A program made the position numbers and the translations under genes. Positions 7,651 through 16,649 of a stretch of DNA of 64,000 bases are shown here, piece by piece. The notes below the pieces were generated by a model. That model did not search any database. It was not told the origin of the DNA and worked only from the letters and a program-made list of their open reading frames with translations. The first letter of the stretch is position 1. Every line of letters starts with the position of its first letter. Location of the stretch: the NCBI GenBank assembly GCA_003164895.1, contig PLUL01000006.1, positions 19,504-83,503 on the forward strand, read 5' to 3'. Source of the DNA: Bacteroidota bacterium. Its GTDB lineage: Bacteria; Bacteroidota; Bacteroidia; Palsa-948.

Positions 7651-10383
7651 TTACTTTGTTTCGTTCTCAAACATTGTTTCGGTGATGGGATCTTTATCTT
7701 TAAAGAAATAAACTCCGCCCCAGTTGTGCGTAACGCGGGTATAAACTCCGGCATAATCATCTTTAATAACCACACGGCGAAGAATTGTTTTGTTGCCATC
7801 CACAGTTTCTTCTTCGGTAACACCGGCAGGATATTTTGCTCTAAGCTCATTCACATATTGTTTCTTTTGATCTTCAGCCGAAACAGCAGGAGCATCTTTT
7901 TGTTTTTTCGGTGTCTGAACAACCGTTTGATTGCTGTTAAGAATATCTGCAATCTGTTTCAATCTGTCCTTCGGATATTTTTCAGAAGGTTTATAACTCA
8001 ACGCTTCTTCGTAAGCTGGCTTGGCGGTGTGGTAATCTTTTTTTGAGAACGCAATATCGCCTCGTGATATAGCAGTGGAATATTTCAGCTGAATATCTTT
8101 ATCCGCCTGCGCCTGACCTCTTGCTTTTTCTATCTGCGCAATTTCGGCAAGTTTATCTTTTGGATATTGTTCATTAGGTTTGTAGGTGAGCGCTTCGTTG
8201 TAAGCCACTTTTGCATTGGCAAAACTATTTTCTTTGAATGCGGCATCGCCTCTGGCAACCGCAGCGAGATAATCTTTATCCGCAACTTGTCCGGCAGATT
8301 GTTTGTCGGCTTTGGTTTTCAGCAGTTTATCCATCTCTGCAATTTTATCTTTCGGAAATTGTTCCAAAGGTTTTATTCCAGATGCTTCCTGATAATCGCT
8401 TTTTGCAGTTGCATAATCTTTGGCGGCAACATCTTTAGCTGCACGGGCAAGCGCTTCGTTATATTTTTTATTCTGTTCCTGTGCCGATTGATTTTTCAGC
8501 AAAGTTTCTAACTCAGTAAGTTTTTGTTTCGGATATTGTTCGGCAGGTTTCAGCGTGGATGCTTCGGCATAAGAAGTTTTAGCTGTGGAATAATCTTTCG
8601 TAGTCATTGCATTATCTCCTTTGGCAATGGCAGCTTTATATTTTTCATCCGCTTCTTTTGCCGATTGAGCAGCAGCAGCTATTTTGTCAATCTCGGCAAG
8701 TTTTGTTTTGGGATATTGCTCCGCGGGTTTTATTCCAAGCGCATTGTTGTATTCCGATTTTGCGTTATCATAATCTTTGGCGGCAAAAAACTTATCGGCT
8801 TTTGCAACGGCATCTTTAAATTGCTGGTCTTTTTCTGCTGAAGATTTTTGAGAAGCAATATCGGCAAGCAGTTTATCAATCTCCGCGATTTTTGTTTTAG
8901 GATATTGCTCCGCAGGTTTTAACGCCGAAGCATCGGCATACGAACTTTTTGCAGACATGTAATTTTTCTTTCCGAATAATTCATCGGCTTTTGCAATCAT
9001 GTTTTTATATTTCTTGTCAAGTTCTTCGCTTTTTGACATATCGGCAAGAAACTTGTCTATCTCCGCGATTTTTGTTTTAGGATATTGCTCCGAAGATTTT
9101 AACTCAGATGCTTGCTTGTAAGAACTTTTTGCACCTGCATAATCTTTTGTTCCGAAAGTAGCATCGGCTTTTGCAATCAGATCTTTGTATTGCTGGTCTT
9201 TCTTTTTGTCTGCATCAGCCGATGAAAGTAATTTATCAATTTCCGCAAGTTTTGTTTTGGGATACGATTCAGAAGATTTTAATCCCAATGCTTCAGTGTA
9301 ATTTGATTTTGCATTGGTGTAATTTTTTGAACCAAATGCTGCATCTGCTTTTGCAATGGCAGCTTTGTATTTGTCGTCAATTTCTTTTTGCTTTCCTGCA
9401 TCCGCCAAAAGATTATCAATCTCCGCAAGTTTTGTTTTAGGATATTGTTCTGAAGGTTTTATGCCGGATGCTTCATTATATCCGGCTTTTGCAGTGGTAT
9501 AATCTTTCTTGCCAAATGCGCCGTCAGCTTTTGCGATAACAGCTTTATATTTATCGTCAATCTCTCTTTGTTTACCTGCATTGGCAAGCAGTTTATCAAT
9601 CTCCGCAAGTTTTTGTTTAGGATAAGGTTCAGTGGGTTTCAAAACTGCAGCCTCGCTGTATCCACTTTTTGCATTCATGTAATCAGTATTGCTGAATGAT
9701 TTATCCGCTTTGTCAATTGCAGCTTTATATTTTTTATCAAGTTCCATTTGCTTTTGAGCTTCCTGTGCGGCATTCTTAGCTTTTTCCGCCATTTCTTTTT
9801 CTGCTTTCTTTTGCAAATCCTCAAGCTCAGAAAGTTTCGACTGAACGGCATCGGTATATTTCTGATCGTAATTAAAATTGGTTTCAGACGGAATGTATTG
9901 ATAAATGGCAATGGGTTGACTGAGGATTGCTTCCACGCGTTTTGAAATTTCGGGAGCAGAAGGCATTTCAAAAAGAGTTACATCCGGTTGAAACGGATTG
10001 AAGTTGCCCGCATCAACTCTATCAGCAGGAACATTGGAAGTATTTATCTTAAATTTTTTTGTTACATATCCCGGTTTTGTGATGGCGATAATATATTCTC
10101 CGTTTGGAGGGAGTTCAAAACTGAATTTTCCATTTGATGTGGTAACTACTTGTTGAAGCTGCGTGCCGCCTTTATAAAGCGTAACGATGGAGCCGGTTAA
10201 TTTTTCGCCTCCTGAAAATACTTTTCCGTCAACTGGCATTACCCAGCTTTGTGCGAAAGAAATCGTTTGAAAAAGAAAAAGAGAAATAATTACTAAGAAA
10301 CGGAAAAGGGGAAGCGATATTTCCGTCAGACTATGGAAATATTCAATTTTAGAATTATTTTCAATGAGTAGAGGTCTTTTCAT
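7651..10383 (-). CDS. Exported protein with ten 60-residue repeats
   Basis: 910 residues with a signal peptide ending near FAQ (residue 45). A carboxypeptidase-regulatory-like beta-sandwich follows (about 50-118, with NGKFSFELPPNGEYIIAI). Next is a charged coiled-coil stretch (about 175-217), then ten tandem repeats (218-819), each with a core like KADxxFxxKDYxxAKxxY and a trailer PxEQYPKxKLAEIDKLL. The repeat resembles a degenerate tetratricopeptide helix pair. A conserved-looking C-terminal segment (VYTRVTHNWGGVYFFKDKDP) closes the protein. I do not recognise a named family; an envelope scaffold role is inferred. Confidence 0.75.
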   Translation of the reverse strand: MKRPLLIENNSKIEYFHSLTEISLPLFRFLVIISLFLFQTISFAQSWVMPVDGKVFSGGEKLTGSIVTLYKGGTQLQQVVTTSNGKFSFELPPNGEYIIAITKPGYVTKKFKINTSNVPADRVDAGNFNPFQPDVTLFEMPSAPEISKRVEAILSQPIAIYQYIPSETNFNYDQKYTDAVQSKLSELEDLQKKAEKEMAEKAKNAAQEAQKQMELDKKYKAAIDKADKSFSNTDYMNAKSGYSEAAVLKPTEPYPKQKLAEIDKLLANAGKQREIDDKYKAVIAKADGAFGKKDYTTAKAGYNEASGIKPSEQYPKTKLAEIDNLLADAGKQKEIDDKYKAAIAKADAAFGSKNYTNAKSNYTEALGLKSSESYPKTKLAEIDKLLSSADADKKKDQQYKDLIAKADATFGTKDYAGAKSSYKQASELKSSEQYPKTKIAEIDKFLADMSKSEELDKKYKNMIAKADELFGKKNYMSAKSSYADASALKPAEQYPKTKIAEIDKLLADIASQKSSAEKDQQFKDAVAKADKFFAAKDYDNAKSEYNNALGIKPAEQYPKTKLAEIDKIAAAAQSAKEADEKYKAAIAKGDNAMTTKDYSTAKTSYAEASTLKPAEQYPKQKLTELETLLKNQSAQEQNKKYNEALARAAKDVAAKDYATAKSDYQEASGIKPLEQFPKDKIAEMDKLLKTKADKQSAGQVADKDYLAAVARGDAAFKENSFANAKVAYNEALTYKPNEQYPKDKLAEIAQIEKARGQAQADKDIQLKYSTAISRGDIAFSKKDYHTAKPAYEEALSYKPSEKYPKDRLKQIADILNSNQTVVQTPKKQKDAPAVSAEDQKKQYVNELRAKYPAGVTEEETVDGNKTILRRVVIKDDYAGVYTRVTHNWGGVYFFKDKDPITETMFENETK
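7927..9732 (-). repeat. Ten ~180-bp coding repeats
   Basis: Ten consecutive units of about 60 codons in the 910-residue protein. They differ by many substitutions but almost no indels, so expansion is old or homogenisation is weak. The linker between units 5 and 6 is slightly longer. Confidence 0.85.
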
Positions 10384-10455
10384 TCTTAAAGCTACAAATG
10401 TCGTGAAAATTATTTCACCAATAAATTATTTTATTCACAGTAAATGATTTATATA

Positions 10456-10463
10456 TATATTTG
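10456..10463 (+). promoter_or_regulatory. TAnnTTTG promoter element of rpsU
   Basis: TATATTTG within an alternating AT stretch, with a predicted leader of about 20 nt to the rpsU ATG. The leader is A-rich and has no Shine-Dalgarno sequence. Confidence 0.5.
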
Positions 10464-10489
10464 CGACCTTAATAACTAATCAAAAAAAA

Positions 10490-10681
10490 ATGTTAATTGT
10501 ACCAGTAAAAGAAGGTGAAGGCGTAGAAAAATCGCTGAAGAAACTTAAAAAGAAATTTGAAAAGACGGGAGTTCTTCGTGAACTTCGCAAACGTCAGGTT
10601 TTTACCAAGCCTTCAGTTGTAAGAAGAGAAACCGTTAAGCGCGCAAAATATAAGCAGCGTCTTATTGAGGCGGAAATTTAA
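10490..10681 (+). CDS. rpsU: 30S ribosomal protein bS21
   Basis: A 63-residue basic protein of the small subunit platform, near the 3' end of 16S rRNA. It starts MLIVPVKEGEGVEKSLKKLK and contains the family segment FEKTGVLRELRKRQVFTKPS. In Bacteroidota, bS21 helps bury the anti-Shine-Dalgarno sequence. The leader (CTAATCAAAAAAAAATG) has no AGGAGG-like site. It heads the conserved rpsU-xerC-raiA-tRNA-tuf neighbourhood. Confidence 0.95.
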   Translation: MLIVPVKEGEGVEKSLKKLKKKFEKTGVLRELRKRQVFTKPSVVRRETVKRAKYKQRLIEAEI

Positions 10682-10754
10682 TTTTTGTCTCTCAATTATT
10701 ATTTCCTATTCATTTATAAGTTGGAAATAATTCTCATTCGTTTTCGTTGTCTCC

Positions 10755-10775
10755 ATTAACGATTAAGAATTTCAT
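10755..10775. repeat. Heptamer array before xerC
   Basis: Three 7-bp units, ATTAACG, ATTAAGA, ATTTCAT, ending 2 nt before the xerC ATG. A separate 9-bp inverted repeat (ATTATTTCC at 10698-10706 with GGAAATAAT at 10723-10731) lies between rpsU and this array and may form a hairpin after rpsU. Confidence 0.4.
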
Positions 10776-10777
10776 TC

Positions 10778-11659
10778 ATGCACAAGGAGGCGTTCATCAA
10801 TTATCTTCGCTACGAAAAGCGCCTCTCACCTCACACCGTTACCGCTTATTCCAATGATCTCGATCAGTTCTTTATTTATCTGAAAAGCGTTTATTCGCTG
10901 GATAATATAAAGGAAGTAAATCATTCCGTAATCCGCTCATGGATAGTTTCGCTGATGGAAAATAAAATCATAGCACGTTCGGTAAACAGAAAAATAAGCG
11001 CGCTTAAATCATTTTATAAATATCTTCTGCGCGAAAAAATTCTGGATGTGAATCCGATGCACAAAATCCAATCGCCAAAAAATCCGAAGCGGCTTCCTGT
11101 ATTTGTTGAAGAAAGTAAAATGAATTCTTTGATCGAAGATATTTCTTTTGAAAATGATTTTGAAGGACGGAGAAATTTCCTAATCATAGAAATGCTTTAT
11201 TCAACCGGAATGAGGCGCATTGAATTGGTTAACCTGAAAGAATCCGACATTAATTATTATAATCACACAATAAAAGTTCTTGGTAAAAGAAATAAAGAAA
11301 GACTGATTCCGTTGACTCCTGAGCTAATCGTACTTATAAAGGAATACATTGACCAAAGAAATAAATCCATTCAGGTGAAAAATGATTTTTTATTTCTGAC
11401 CGAAAAAGGTAACCAAATTTACCCAGGTGCCGTATACCGTGTTGTAAAGGATGCACTTAATAAGGTAACAACACTGGCAAAAAAAAGTCCGCACGTATTA
11501 AGACATACATTTGCAACTCATCTTTTAAATAACGGAGCTAATCTGAACGCAATAAAAGAATTACTTGGACATGCAAATCTTGCCGCCACACAAATTTATA
11601 CTCACAACACCATTGGAAAACTAAAATCTGTATATTCGAAAGCACATCCTAAAGCATAA
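10778..11659 (+). CDS. xerC: Site-specific tyrosine recombinase XerC/XerD type
   Basis: 293 residues, the usual Xer length, with an N-terminal SAM-like core-binding domain (1-90) and a catalytic domain (110-285). All active-site residues are present: R146 (TGMRRIEL), K170, H239 and R242 (SPHVLRHTFATH), H265 (LLGHANL) and nucleophile Y274. Xer recombinases resolve chromosome dimers at dif with FtsK. Whether this is the XerC or XerD partner cannot be settled here. The start at 10778 leaves the first conserved helix intact. The AAGGAGG just inside the gene is downstream of the ATG and not a ribosome site. Confidence 0.92.
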   Translation: MHKEAFINYLRYEKRLSPHTVTAYSNDLDQFFIYLKSVYSLDNIKEVNHSVIRSWIVSLMENKIIARSVNRKISALKSFYKYLLREKILDVNPMHKIQSPKNPKRLPVFVEESKMNSLIEDISFENDFEGRRNFLIIEMLYSTGMRRIELVNLKESDINYYNHTIKVLGKRNKERLIPLTPELIVLIKEYIDQRNKSIQVKNDFLFLTEKGNQIYPGAVYRVVKDALNKVTTLAKKSPHVLRHTFATHLLNNGANLNAIKELLGHANLAATQIYTHNTIGKLKSVYSKAHPKA

Positions 11660-11682
11660 TAATCAATACTAATCTTATATAT

Positions 11683-12018
11683 ATGAACATCCAAATTCAA
11701 TCCATCCATTTTGATGCTGACAAAAAACTTACTACTCTTATCACCAAGAAAGTAGAAAAATTACATCACTTCTTTGACGGAATTATCGGAAGCGAAGTGT
11801 TTATGAAAATAGACAAAGCAACTACTGCTGAAAATAAAGTTGTCGAGATAAAACTGAATGTTCCCGGGAATGCGCTTTTTGTAAAACGCCAGTGTCAATC
11901 TTTTGAAGAAGCTGCCGATGAATGCACCGATGCATTGCGCCAGCAATTAAAAAAGCACAAGGAAAAAACCCGAAGAAGTTTATCTCGCAAGAGAGAAACG
12001 GTAAAGTTCATCGCGTAA
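11683..12018 (+). CDS. raiA: Ribosome hibernation factor, RaiA/HPF short form
   Basis: A 111-residue beta-alpha-beta-beta-beta-alpha protein of the RaiA/HPF family that binds the 30S decoding region and stores idle ribosomes. The first strand is MNIQIQSIHFDADKKL. The second helix, SFEEAADECTDALRQQLKKH, is followed by a basic tail (KEKTRRSLSRKRE). It has no long-HPF C-terminal domain. It lies 23 nt after xerC, probably in the same transcript. Confidence 0.92.
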   Translation: MNIQIQSIHFDADKKLTTLITKKVEKLHHFFDGIIGSEVFMKIDKATTAENKVVEIKLNVPGNALFVKRQCQSFEEAADECTDALRQQLKKHKEKTRRSLSRKRETVKFIA

Positions 12019-12049
12019 TTTTTTTTCTTCCGTAAAAATTTTCTCATCC

Positions 12050-12081
12050 TTGTTCAAGGAACGAAATGTTTTCTACTTTTG
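12050..12081 (+). promoter_or_regulatory. Promoter of the tRNA-tuf operon
   Basis: TTG at 12050-12052, a 21-nt spacer, then TACTTTTG at 12074-12081, with the tRNA starting 30 nt later. Both elements and their spacing fit the Bacteroidota consensus. This is among the best promoter matches in the window. Confidence 0.65.
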
Positions 12082-12111
12082 CAACTCGTTTTTTGAACTT
12101 GATATTATTTT

Positions 12112-12184
<73 letters not shown>

Positions 12185-12193
12185 CTAAAAATG

Positions 12194-12263
12194 TTCTTTG
12201 TTTCATGATTCATGTTCCTTGTTGTTCTGCGTTAAATCTAAAAACTTAAACTTGGAACTTAGA
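12194..12263. repeat. Heptamer array between tRNA-Thr and tRNA-Tyr
   Basis: Two blocks in 7-bp register: five units of TTCATG-like type (12194-12228), then three units of ACTTGGA type (12243-12263). The array ends 3 nt before the tRNA-Tyr gene, so it fills the intergenic spacer. The ACTTGGA motif recurs at 35007-35027. Confidence 0.5.
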
Positions 12264-12266
12264 TTT

Positions 12267-12349
12267 GGGGAGATAGCCAAGTGGTCAAAGGCAACAGACT
12301 GTAAATCTGTCTTCTTCGGAATTCCAAGGTTCAAATCCTTGTCTCCCCA
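12267..12349 (+). tRNA. tRNA-Tyr (GTA)
   Basis: 83-nt class II tRNA with a long variable arm, acceptor GGGGAGA/TCTCCCC, anticodon GTA in the stem-loop CAGACTGTAAATCTG, and discriminator A. CCA is not encoded. Confidence 0.97.
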
Positions 12350-12366
12350 CAAAGGAAAAATGTTAT

Positions 12367-12439
12367 GCGGAAGTAGCTCAGTTGGTAGAGCGGCAGCCTT
12401 CCAAGCTGCAGGTCGCGGGTTCGAGCCTCGTCTTCCGCT
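12367..12439 (+). tRNA. tRNA-Gly (TCC)
   Basis: 73-nt cloverleaf with acceptor GCGGAAG/CTTCCGC and anticodon TCC in the loop between GCAGC and GCTGC. CCA is not encoded. Confidence 0.97.
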
Positions 12440-12489
12440 CTTTGAAAGAGTTAAACGTTAAATTTATTATTAACCTTAACTTGAGTTAA

Positions 12490-12562
12490 GCCAATGTAGC
12501 TCAGTTGGTAGAGCACATCCTTGGTAGGGATGAGGTCACCGGTTCGATTCCGGTCATTGGCT
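12490..12562 (+). tRNA. tRNA-Thr (GGT)
   Basis: 73-nt cloverleaf with acceptor GCCAATG/CATTGGC and anticodon GGT in the loop TTGGTAG. CCA is not encoded. It is the last tRNA before tuf; the next 208 nt hold no gene but contain the tuf promoter candidate. Confidence 0.97.
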
Positions 12563-12697
12563 CTGAAAAAAATAATCTTCCCTCTTTAGAAGGTCGTCTC
12601 ATAACGCTTCCACGTCCTAATGAGCTCTAAAGAAAAGATGGTTCACTTTATTGTAAAAAAATGTTAATAATTTTAGTGGTGGTGAGAAAATAATATA

Positions 12698-12705
12698 TAT
12701 CTTCG
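12698..12705 (+). promoter_or_regulatory. Promoter element candidate of tuf
   Basis: TATCTTCG differs from TAnnTTTG at one base. TTTTAG lies 21 nt upstream in the -33 position, and the leader to tuf is about 60 nt. It would allow tuf expression independent of the tRNA promoter. Confidence 0.4.
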
Positions 12706-12770
12706 CACCCCTTAAATAAAAATTTTATTAATTCAGAATAAATCGTTTAATTTTTTAATCACTAATAACT

Positions 12771-13958
12771 ATGGCAAAAGAAAAATTTGATCGTTCCAAA
12801 CCACACTTGAACATCGGAACTATCGGTCACGTTGACCACGGAAAAACAACTTTAACAGCTGCTATTACAACTGTACTCGCAGCGAAAGGGCTTGCGGTAA
12901 TTAGAGACTTTGCTTCTATCGATAATGCTCCTGAAGAAAAAGAGCGTGGTATTACAATCAATACTTCGCACGTTGAATACTCAACCGAAAAACGTCACTA
13001 TGCGCACGTTGATTGTCCAGGTCACGCGGACTATGTGAAGAACATGGTTACAGGTGCTGCACAAATGGACGGAGCCATTTTAGTAGTTGCTGCAACAGAC
13101 GGACCAATGCCACAAACTCGCGAACATATTCTTCTTGCTCGTCAGGTAGGTGTTCCTACGCTTGTTGTCTTCATGAATAAAGTTGACATGGTTGACGATC
13201 CAGATCTTTTGGAACTTGTTGAAGATGAAATTCGCACGCTGCTTACTTTCTATGGATATGATGGAGCTAAAACTCCAATCATTCGCGGATCAGCACTTGG
13301 TGGACTGAACAACGATCCCAAATGGGTTCCTAAAATTATGGAACTGATGGATGCAGTTGATGCATTTATTCCAATTCCTGTTCGCGTTGTTGACAAACCA
13401 TTCTTAATGCCAGTGGAAGATATTTTTTCAATCACTGGTCGCGGAACAGTTGCAACGGGAAGAATTGAACAAGGTATTTGTAAAGTGGGAGAAGAAATAG
13501 AAATCGTTGGAATGCGTGAAGAAAAAGTTAAAACTGTTATCACCGGAGTTGAAATGTTCCGTAAAGAACTCGACTCTGGACAAGCTGGCGACAACGCAGG
13601 TTTGTTGCTTCGTGGTGTTGACAAAAAAGATATTTGGAGAGGAATGGTTCTTGCTAAACCAGGATCAATTACTCCGCATACAATTTTCAAAGCCGAAGTT
13701 TACGTTCTGAAAAAAGAAGAAGGTGGTCGTCATACTCCTTTCCATAATAATTATCGTCCTCAGTTTTACATGCGTACAACTGATGTAACCGGCACTTGCA
13801 CTCTTCCCGAAGGTAGAGAAATGGTAATGCCTGGTGATAACGTAACTATTCAAGTTGAATTGATTCAACCGGTTGCGATGGATAAAGGTCTTCGCTTCGC
13901 TATCCGTGAAGGCGGAAGAACAGTAGGCGCAGGACAGGTTATCGAAGTAATTAAATAA
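12771..13958 (+). CDS. tuf: Elongation factor Tu
   Basis: A 395-residue GTPase that delivers aminoacyl-tRNA to the ribosome. The P-loop GHVDHGKT is at residues 19-26. The switch region has [16 protein letters not shown] supplies guanine specificity, and domains 2 and 3 follow ([19 protein letters not shown]-type [14 protein letters not shown]). Its position after tRNA-Thr-Tyr-Gly-Thr and before tRNA-Trp-secE-nusG matches the tufB context of E. coli. I see no second copy in this window. Confidence 0.98.
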   Translation: MAKEKFDRSKPHLNIGTIGHVDHGKTTLTAAITTVLAAKGLAVIRDFASIDNAPEEKERGITINTSHVEYSTEKRHYAHVDCPGHADYVKNMVTGAAQMDGAILVVAATDGPMPQTREHILLARQVGVPTLVVFMNKVDMVDDPDLLELVEDEIRTLLTFYGYDGAKTPIIRGSALGGLNNDPKWVPKIMELMDAVDAFIPIPVRVVDKPFLMPVEDIFSITGRGTVATGRIEQGICKVGEEIEIVGMREEKVKTVITGVEMFRKELDSGQAGDNAGLLLRGVDKKDIWRGMVLAKPGSITPHTIFKAEVYVLKKEEGGRHTPFHNNYRPQFYMRTTDVTGTCTLPEGREMVMPGDNVTIQVELIQPVAMDKGLRFAIREGGRTVGAGQVIEVIK

Positions 13959-13959
13959 A

Positions 13960-13984
13960 AGTTGGCGGCTGGAGGCTGCCAACT
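13960..13984 (+). repeat. Heptamer-like hairpin after tuf
   Basis: Starting 2 nt after the tuf stop, AGTTGGC and GCCAACT form a 7-bp stem extended by GGCT/GGCT pairs with wobble, around a GGA loop. The inner GGCTGGA/GGCTGCC units are spaced 7 bp. It may be a processing or weak termination structure before tRNA-Trp; no U tract follows. Confidence 0.45.
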
Positions 13985-13990
13985 GAGCAT

Positions 13991-14063
13991 ACGGGCGTAG
14001 CTCAATTGGTAGAGCATCAGTCTCCAAAACTGAGGGCTGGGAGTTCGAGCCTCTCCGCCCGTG
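13991..14063 (+). tRNA. tRNA-Trp (CCA)
   Basis: 73-nt cloverleaf with acceptor ACGGGCG/CGCCCGT, anticodon CCA between stem arms TCAGT and ACTGA, and discriminator G. CCA is not encoded at the 3' end. It sits between tuf and secE, a common bacterial arrangement. Confidence 0.97.
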
Positions 14064-14084
14064 CATATAATAAGGAAGAAGATA

Positions 14085-14279
14085 ATGGGAAAGATTAGAG
14101 CATATATAAATGACACGTACAGTGAACTTGTATCAAAAGTTTCTTGGCCTACATTAAAGGAACTGAATGCAAGCGCGGTGATTGTGATGGTTTCAACCTT
14201 AATGACTGCACTCGTTATATATGGAATGGATATGTCTTTCAAATTTATTATGGATATGATTTACGGATTTTTCGGATAA
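14085..14279 (+). CDS. secE: Preprotein translocase subunit SecE
   Basis: A 64-residue single-spanning subunit that clamps SecY. It begins MGKIRAYINDTYSELVSKVS and has the conserved WPTLKELNASAVIV stretch leading into the membrane helix. The ATG at 14085 is preferred because an upstream GTG (14061) would fall inside the tRNA-Trp gene. nusG follows after 4 nt, the standard secE-nusG pair. Confidence 0.95.
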   Translation: MGKIRAYINDTYSELVSKVSWPTLKELNASAVIVMVSTLMTALVIYGMDMSFKFIMDMIYGFFG

Positions 14280-14283
14280 TAAA

Positions 14284-14907
14284 ATGGAAACAACAGGAAA
14301 TAGCGAAATCAAAATTGAAGAAACTGCTGTGAAAGCAAAAGCTTCTACAACTTCTGTTAAACAGGAAGCTGATGCAAAAAGTTGGTTTGTAGTTCGTGCA
14401 ATCAGCGGAAAAGAAAAAAAAATTAAGCAAAGCATCGAAGCGGAAATCAAGAGATTAAAGATGGGAAAATTTGTTTCTCAGGTTTTGATTCCGACAGAAA
14501 AAGTATTTCAGATTCGTGCGGGAAAAAAAGTCAGCAAGGAAAGAAATTTTTTCCCCGGATATATTTTAGTTGAAGCAGTTCTTTCGGGCGAAGTTCCACA
14601 CGTTATTCGTCACATACCTGGGGTTCTTGGTTTCCTTGGAACAAAAACAGGAGAACCAATTCCTCTTCGCTTGGCGGAAGTGAATCGTATTCTTGGAAAA
14701 GTGGATGAGCTTGCTGAAACTACTGAAAAAATAAGTGTTCCTTTTTATGTTGGAGATACAGTGAAAATTATTGACGGACCATTTAATACTTTCACTGGTT
14801 CAATTGAGGAAGTAAATGAAGAAAAGAAAAAACTGAAAGTAACTGTGAAAATTTTTGGGCGCAAAACTCCGCTTGAATTAAGTTACATGCAGGTAGAAAA
14901 ACAATAA
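14284..14907 (+). CDS. nusG: Transcription termination/antitermination protein NusG
   Basis: 207 residues. A non-conserved N-terminal extension of about 35 residues precedes the NGN domain (SWFVVRAISGKEKKIKQSIE onward). A C-terminal KOW domain follows (PFYVGDTVKIIDGPFNTFTG). NusG binds the RNA polymerase clamp and links it to Rho or the ribosome. The extension makes it longer than the roughly 180 residues usual in the family; no internal start removes it cleanly. Confidence 0.95.
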   Translation: METTGNSEIKIEETAVKAKASTTSVKQEADAKSWFVVRAISGKEKKIKQSIEAEIKRLKMGKFVSQVLIPTEKVFQIRAGKKVSKERNFFPGYILVEAVLSGEVPHVIRHIPGVLGFLGTKTGEPIPLRLAEVNRILGKVDELAETTEKISVPFYVGDTVKIIDGPFNTFTGSIEEVNEEKKKLKVTVKIFGRKTPLELSYMQVEKQ

Positions 14908-14926
14908 TATTTTATCTCGTTAAAAA

Positions 14927-15370
14927 ATGGCAAAAGAAGTTGGTGCAATGGTAAAGTTGGTGATTAAAGCAGGTGCTGCTAATCCCGCTCCTCCGATCGG
15001 ACCTGCATTAGGTGCGAAGGGAGTGAACATCATGGAGTTTTGCAAGCAGTTTAATGCTAAGACAAAAGATTTAGGAAATAAACAAATTCCTGTTATCATC
15101 ACTGTTTACACCGACAAGTCTTTTGAGTTCATTACAAAAAAACCTCCTGTTGCTGCGCAATTAAAAGAAGCATTAAAAATTGAATCAGGTTCCGGTGAAC
15201 CTAATCGTAAGAAAGTGGGTTCTGTAACTTGGGACCAAATTAAATTAATTGCTGAAGATAAAATGCCTGACTTGAATTGTTTTAAACTTGAATCAGCTAT
15301 GAGTATGGTTGCAGGTCAGGCAAGAAGTATGGGAATAACAGTAGACGGGAAAAATCCTTTGAAAAAATAA
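14927..15370 (+). CDS. rplK: 50S ribosomal protein uL11
   Basis: 147 residues with the conserved Pro-rich N-terminal motif [20 protein letters not shown] and the C-terminal rRNA-binding domain ending SMGITVDGK. It forms the GTPase-associated centre with 23S rRNA and the stalk. It lies 19 nt after nusG and 8 nt before rplA, so there is little room for an L1-binding leader here. Confidence 0.97.
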   Translation: MAKEVGAMVKLVIKAGAANPAPPIGPALGAKGVNIMEFCKQFNAKTKDLGNKQIPVIITVYTDKSFEFITKKPPVAAQLKEALKIESGSGEPNRKKVGSVTWDQIKLIAEDKMPDLNCFKLESAMSMVAGQARSMGITVDGKNPLKK

Positions 15371-15378
15371 TTCGCACA

Positions 15379-16068
15379 ATGGCAAAGTTGACTAAAAAAA
15401 GAAAAATTGCTTTAACAAAATTTGATGCAACCAAGGTGTATAACCTTCGTGATGCAGCTAAAATTCTTAAAGATGTAACAGCAACCAAGTTTGATAGCTC
15501 AGTAGATTTGAGCGTACGTCTTGGAATTGATATTGCAAAAGGACAAATTGTTCGCGGAACAGTAGCGATGCCACATGGCATTGGAAAATCTGTTCGTGTG
15601 CTTGTACTTTGCACTCCTGATAAAGAAGCTGAGGCAAAAGCTGCTGGTGCCGATTATGTTGGGTTAGATGAATATGTTGAAAAAATAAAAGGTGGATGGA
15701 CAGATATTGATGTGATTGTTTGTACTCCGTCTACTATGGGAAAAGTTGGAGCACTTGGAAAAGTTCTCGGACCTCGCGGATTGATGCCAAACCCAAAATC
15801 AGGAACTGTAACAATGGAAGTTGGAAAAGCGGTAAAAGAAGTGAAAGCAGGTAAAATTGATTTCAAAGCTGACAAGCAAGGAATCGTTCACGCTTCTATC
15901 GGAAAAGTTTCGTTCGATGCAGAAAAAATTGCAGATAACGCAAACGAATTGCTCCAAACCATTGCTAAATTAAAACCGGCTGCTTCCAAAGGAACATATA
16001 TAAAGAGTATCGTAATGTCCAGTACTATGAGCCCTGGCGTTATGATTGACTCGAAAATAGTTGGTTAA
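15379..16068 (+). CDS. rplA: 50S ribosomal protein uL1
   Basis: 229 residues, full length. It carries the L1 signature around [20 protein letters not shown] and the C-terminal [20 protein letters not shown]. It forms the L1 stalk that handles deacylated tRNA at the E site. It is in a tight operon with rplK upstream and rplJ 11 nt downstream. Confidence 0.97.
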   Translation: MAKLTKKRKIALTKFDATKVYNLRDAAKILKDVTATKFDSSVDLSVRLGIDIAKGQIVRGTVAMPHGIGKSVRVLVLCTPDKEAEAKAAGADYVGLDEYVEKIKGGWTDIDVIVCTPSTMGKVGALGKVLGPRGLMPNPKSGTVTMEVGKAVKEVKAGKIDFKADKQGIVHASIGKVSFDAEKIADNANELLQTIAKLKPAASKGTYIKSIVMSSTMSPGVMIDSKIVG

Positions 16069-16079
16069 ATATTTTTAAG

Positions 16080-16595
16080 ATGAACAAACAAGAAAAAAAT
16101 AAGATGATTGATTCTCTCTCTCAGATGCTGAAGGAGAATGCGCATTTTTATCTGACAGATACTTCCGGTCTTACTGTAGAAAAAACAAGTAAGCTAAGAC
16201 GCATGTGTTTTGAAAAAGATGTGAAGATGCTTGTTGTAAAGAACACGCTTCTCAGCAAGGCAATGGAAAAGACCAGTAACATTTACGACCCGTTTCATGA
16301 TACATTGAAGGGAACTACAGCCATTATGTTTTCTGCGGTTGCAAATACGCCAGGAAAAATAATGAAAGAGTTCAGAAAAGGAAGCGACAAACTTACTTTG
16401 AAATCCGCTTGGGTTGAAGAATCGGTTTATATCGGACACAACCAATTGGACACGCTTGCAAATATTAAGAGCAAGAATGAAATGATAGGAGAAATTATTG
16501 GATTGTTACAATCACCTGCTAAAACAGTTATTGGAGCTTTAAAAAATAAAGCGGATAAATCAGGAGAAGCTGCAACTGAAACACCAGCGAACTAA
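16080..16595 (+). CDS. rplJ: 50S ribosomal protein uL10
   Basis: 171 residues. The N-terminal rRNA-binding domain contains YLTDTSGLTVEKTSKLRRMC and KNTLLSKAMEK, and the C-terminal helix anchors bL12 dimers. Only 11 nt separate it from rplA, so the long L10 leader used for feedback control in E. coli is absent in this position. Confidence 0.96.
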   Translation: MNKQEKNKMIDSLSQMLKENAHFYLTDTSGLTVEKTSKLRRMCFEKDVKMLVVKNTLLSKAMEKTSNIYDPFHDTLKGTTAIMFSAVANTPGKIMKEFRKGSDKLTLKSAWVEESVYIGHNQLDTLANIKSKNEMIGEIIGLLQSPAKTVIGALKNKADKSGEAATETPAN

Positions 16596-16649
16596 AAAAG
16601 AATCAAAACAAAAAAGTAAATAATAAATCAACTATAAAAATCACAAACG

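Noticed and set aside
10781..10787. AAGGAGG as a Shine-Dalgarno site for xerC
   Set aside because: It lies downstream of the only plausible ATG, and no suitable start codon follows it before the conserved first helix.
14061..14084. Longer SecE starting at GTG 14061
   Set aside because: It would begin inside the tRNA-Trp acceptor stem; the ATG at 14085 gives the canonical SecE length.
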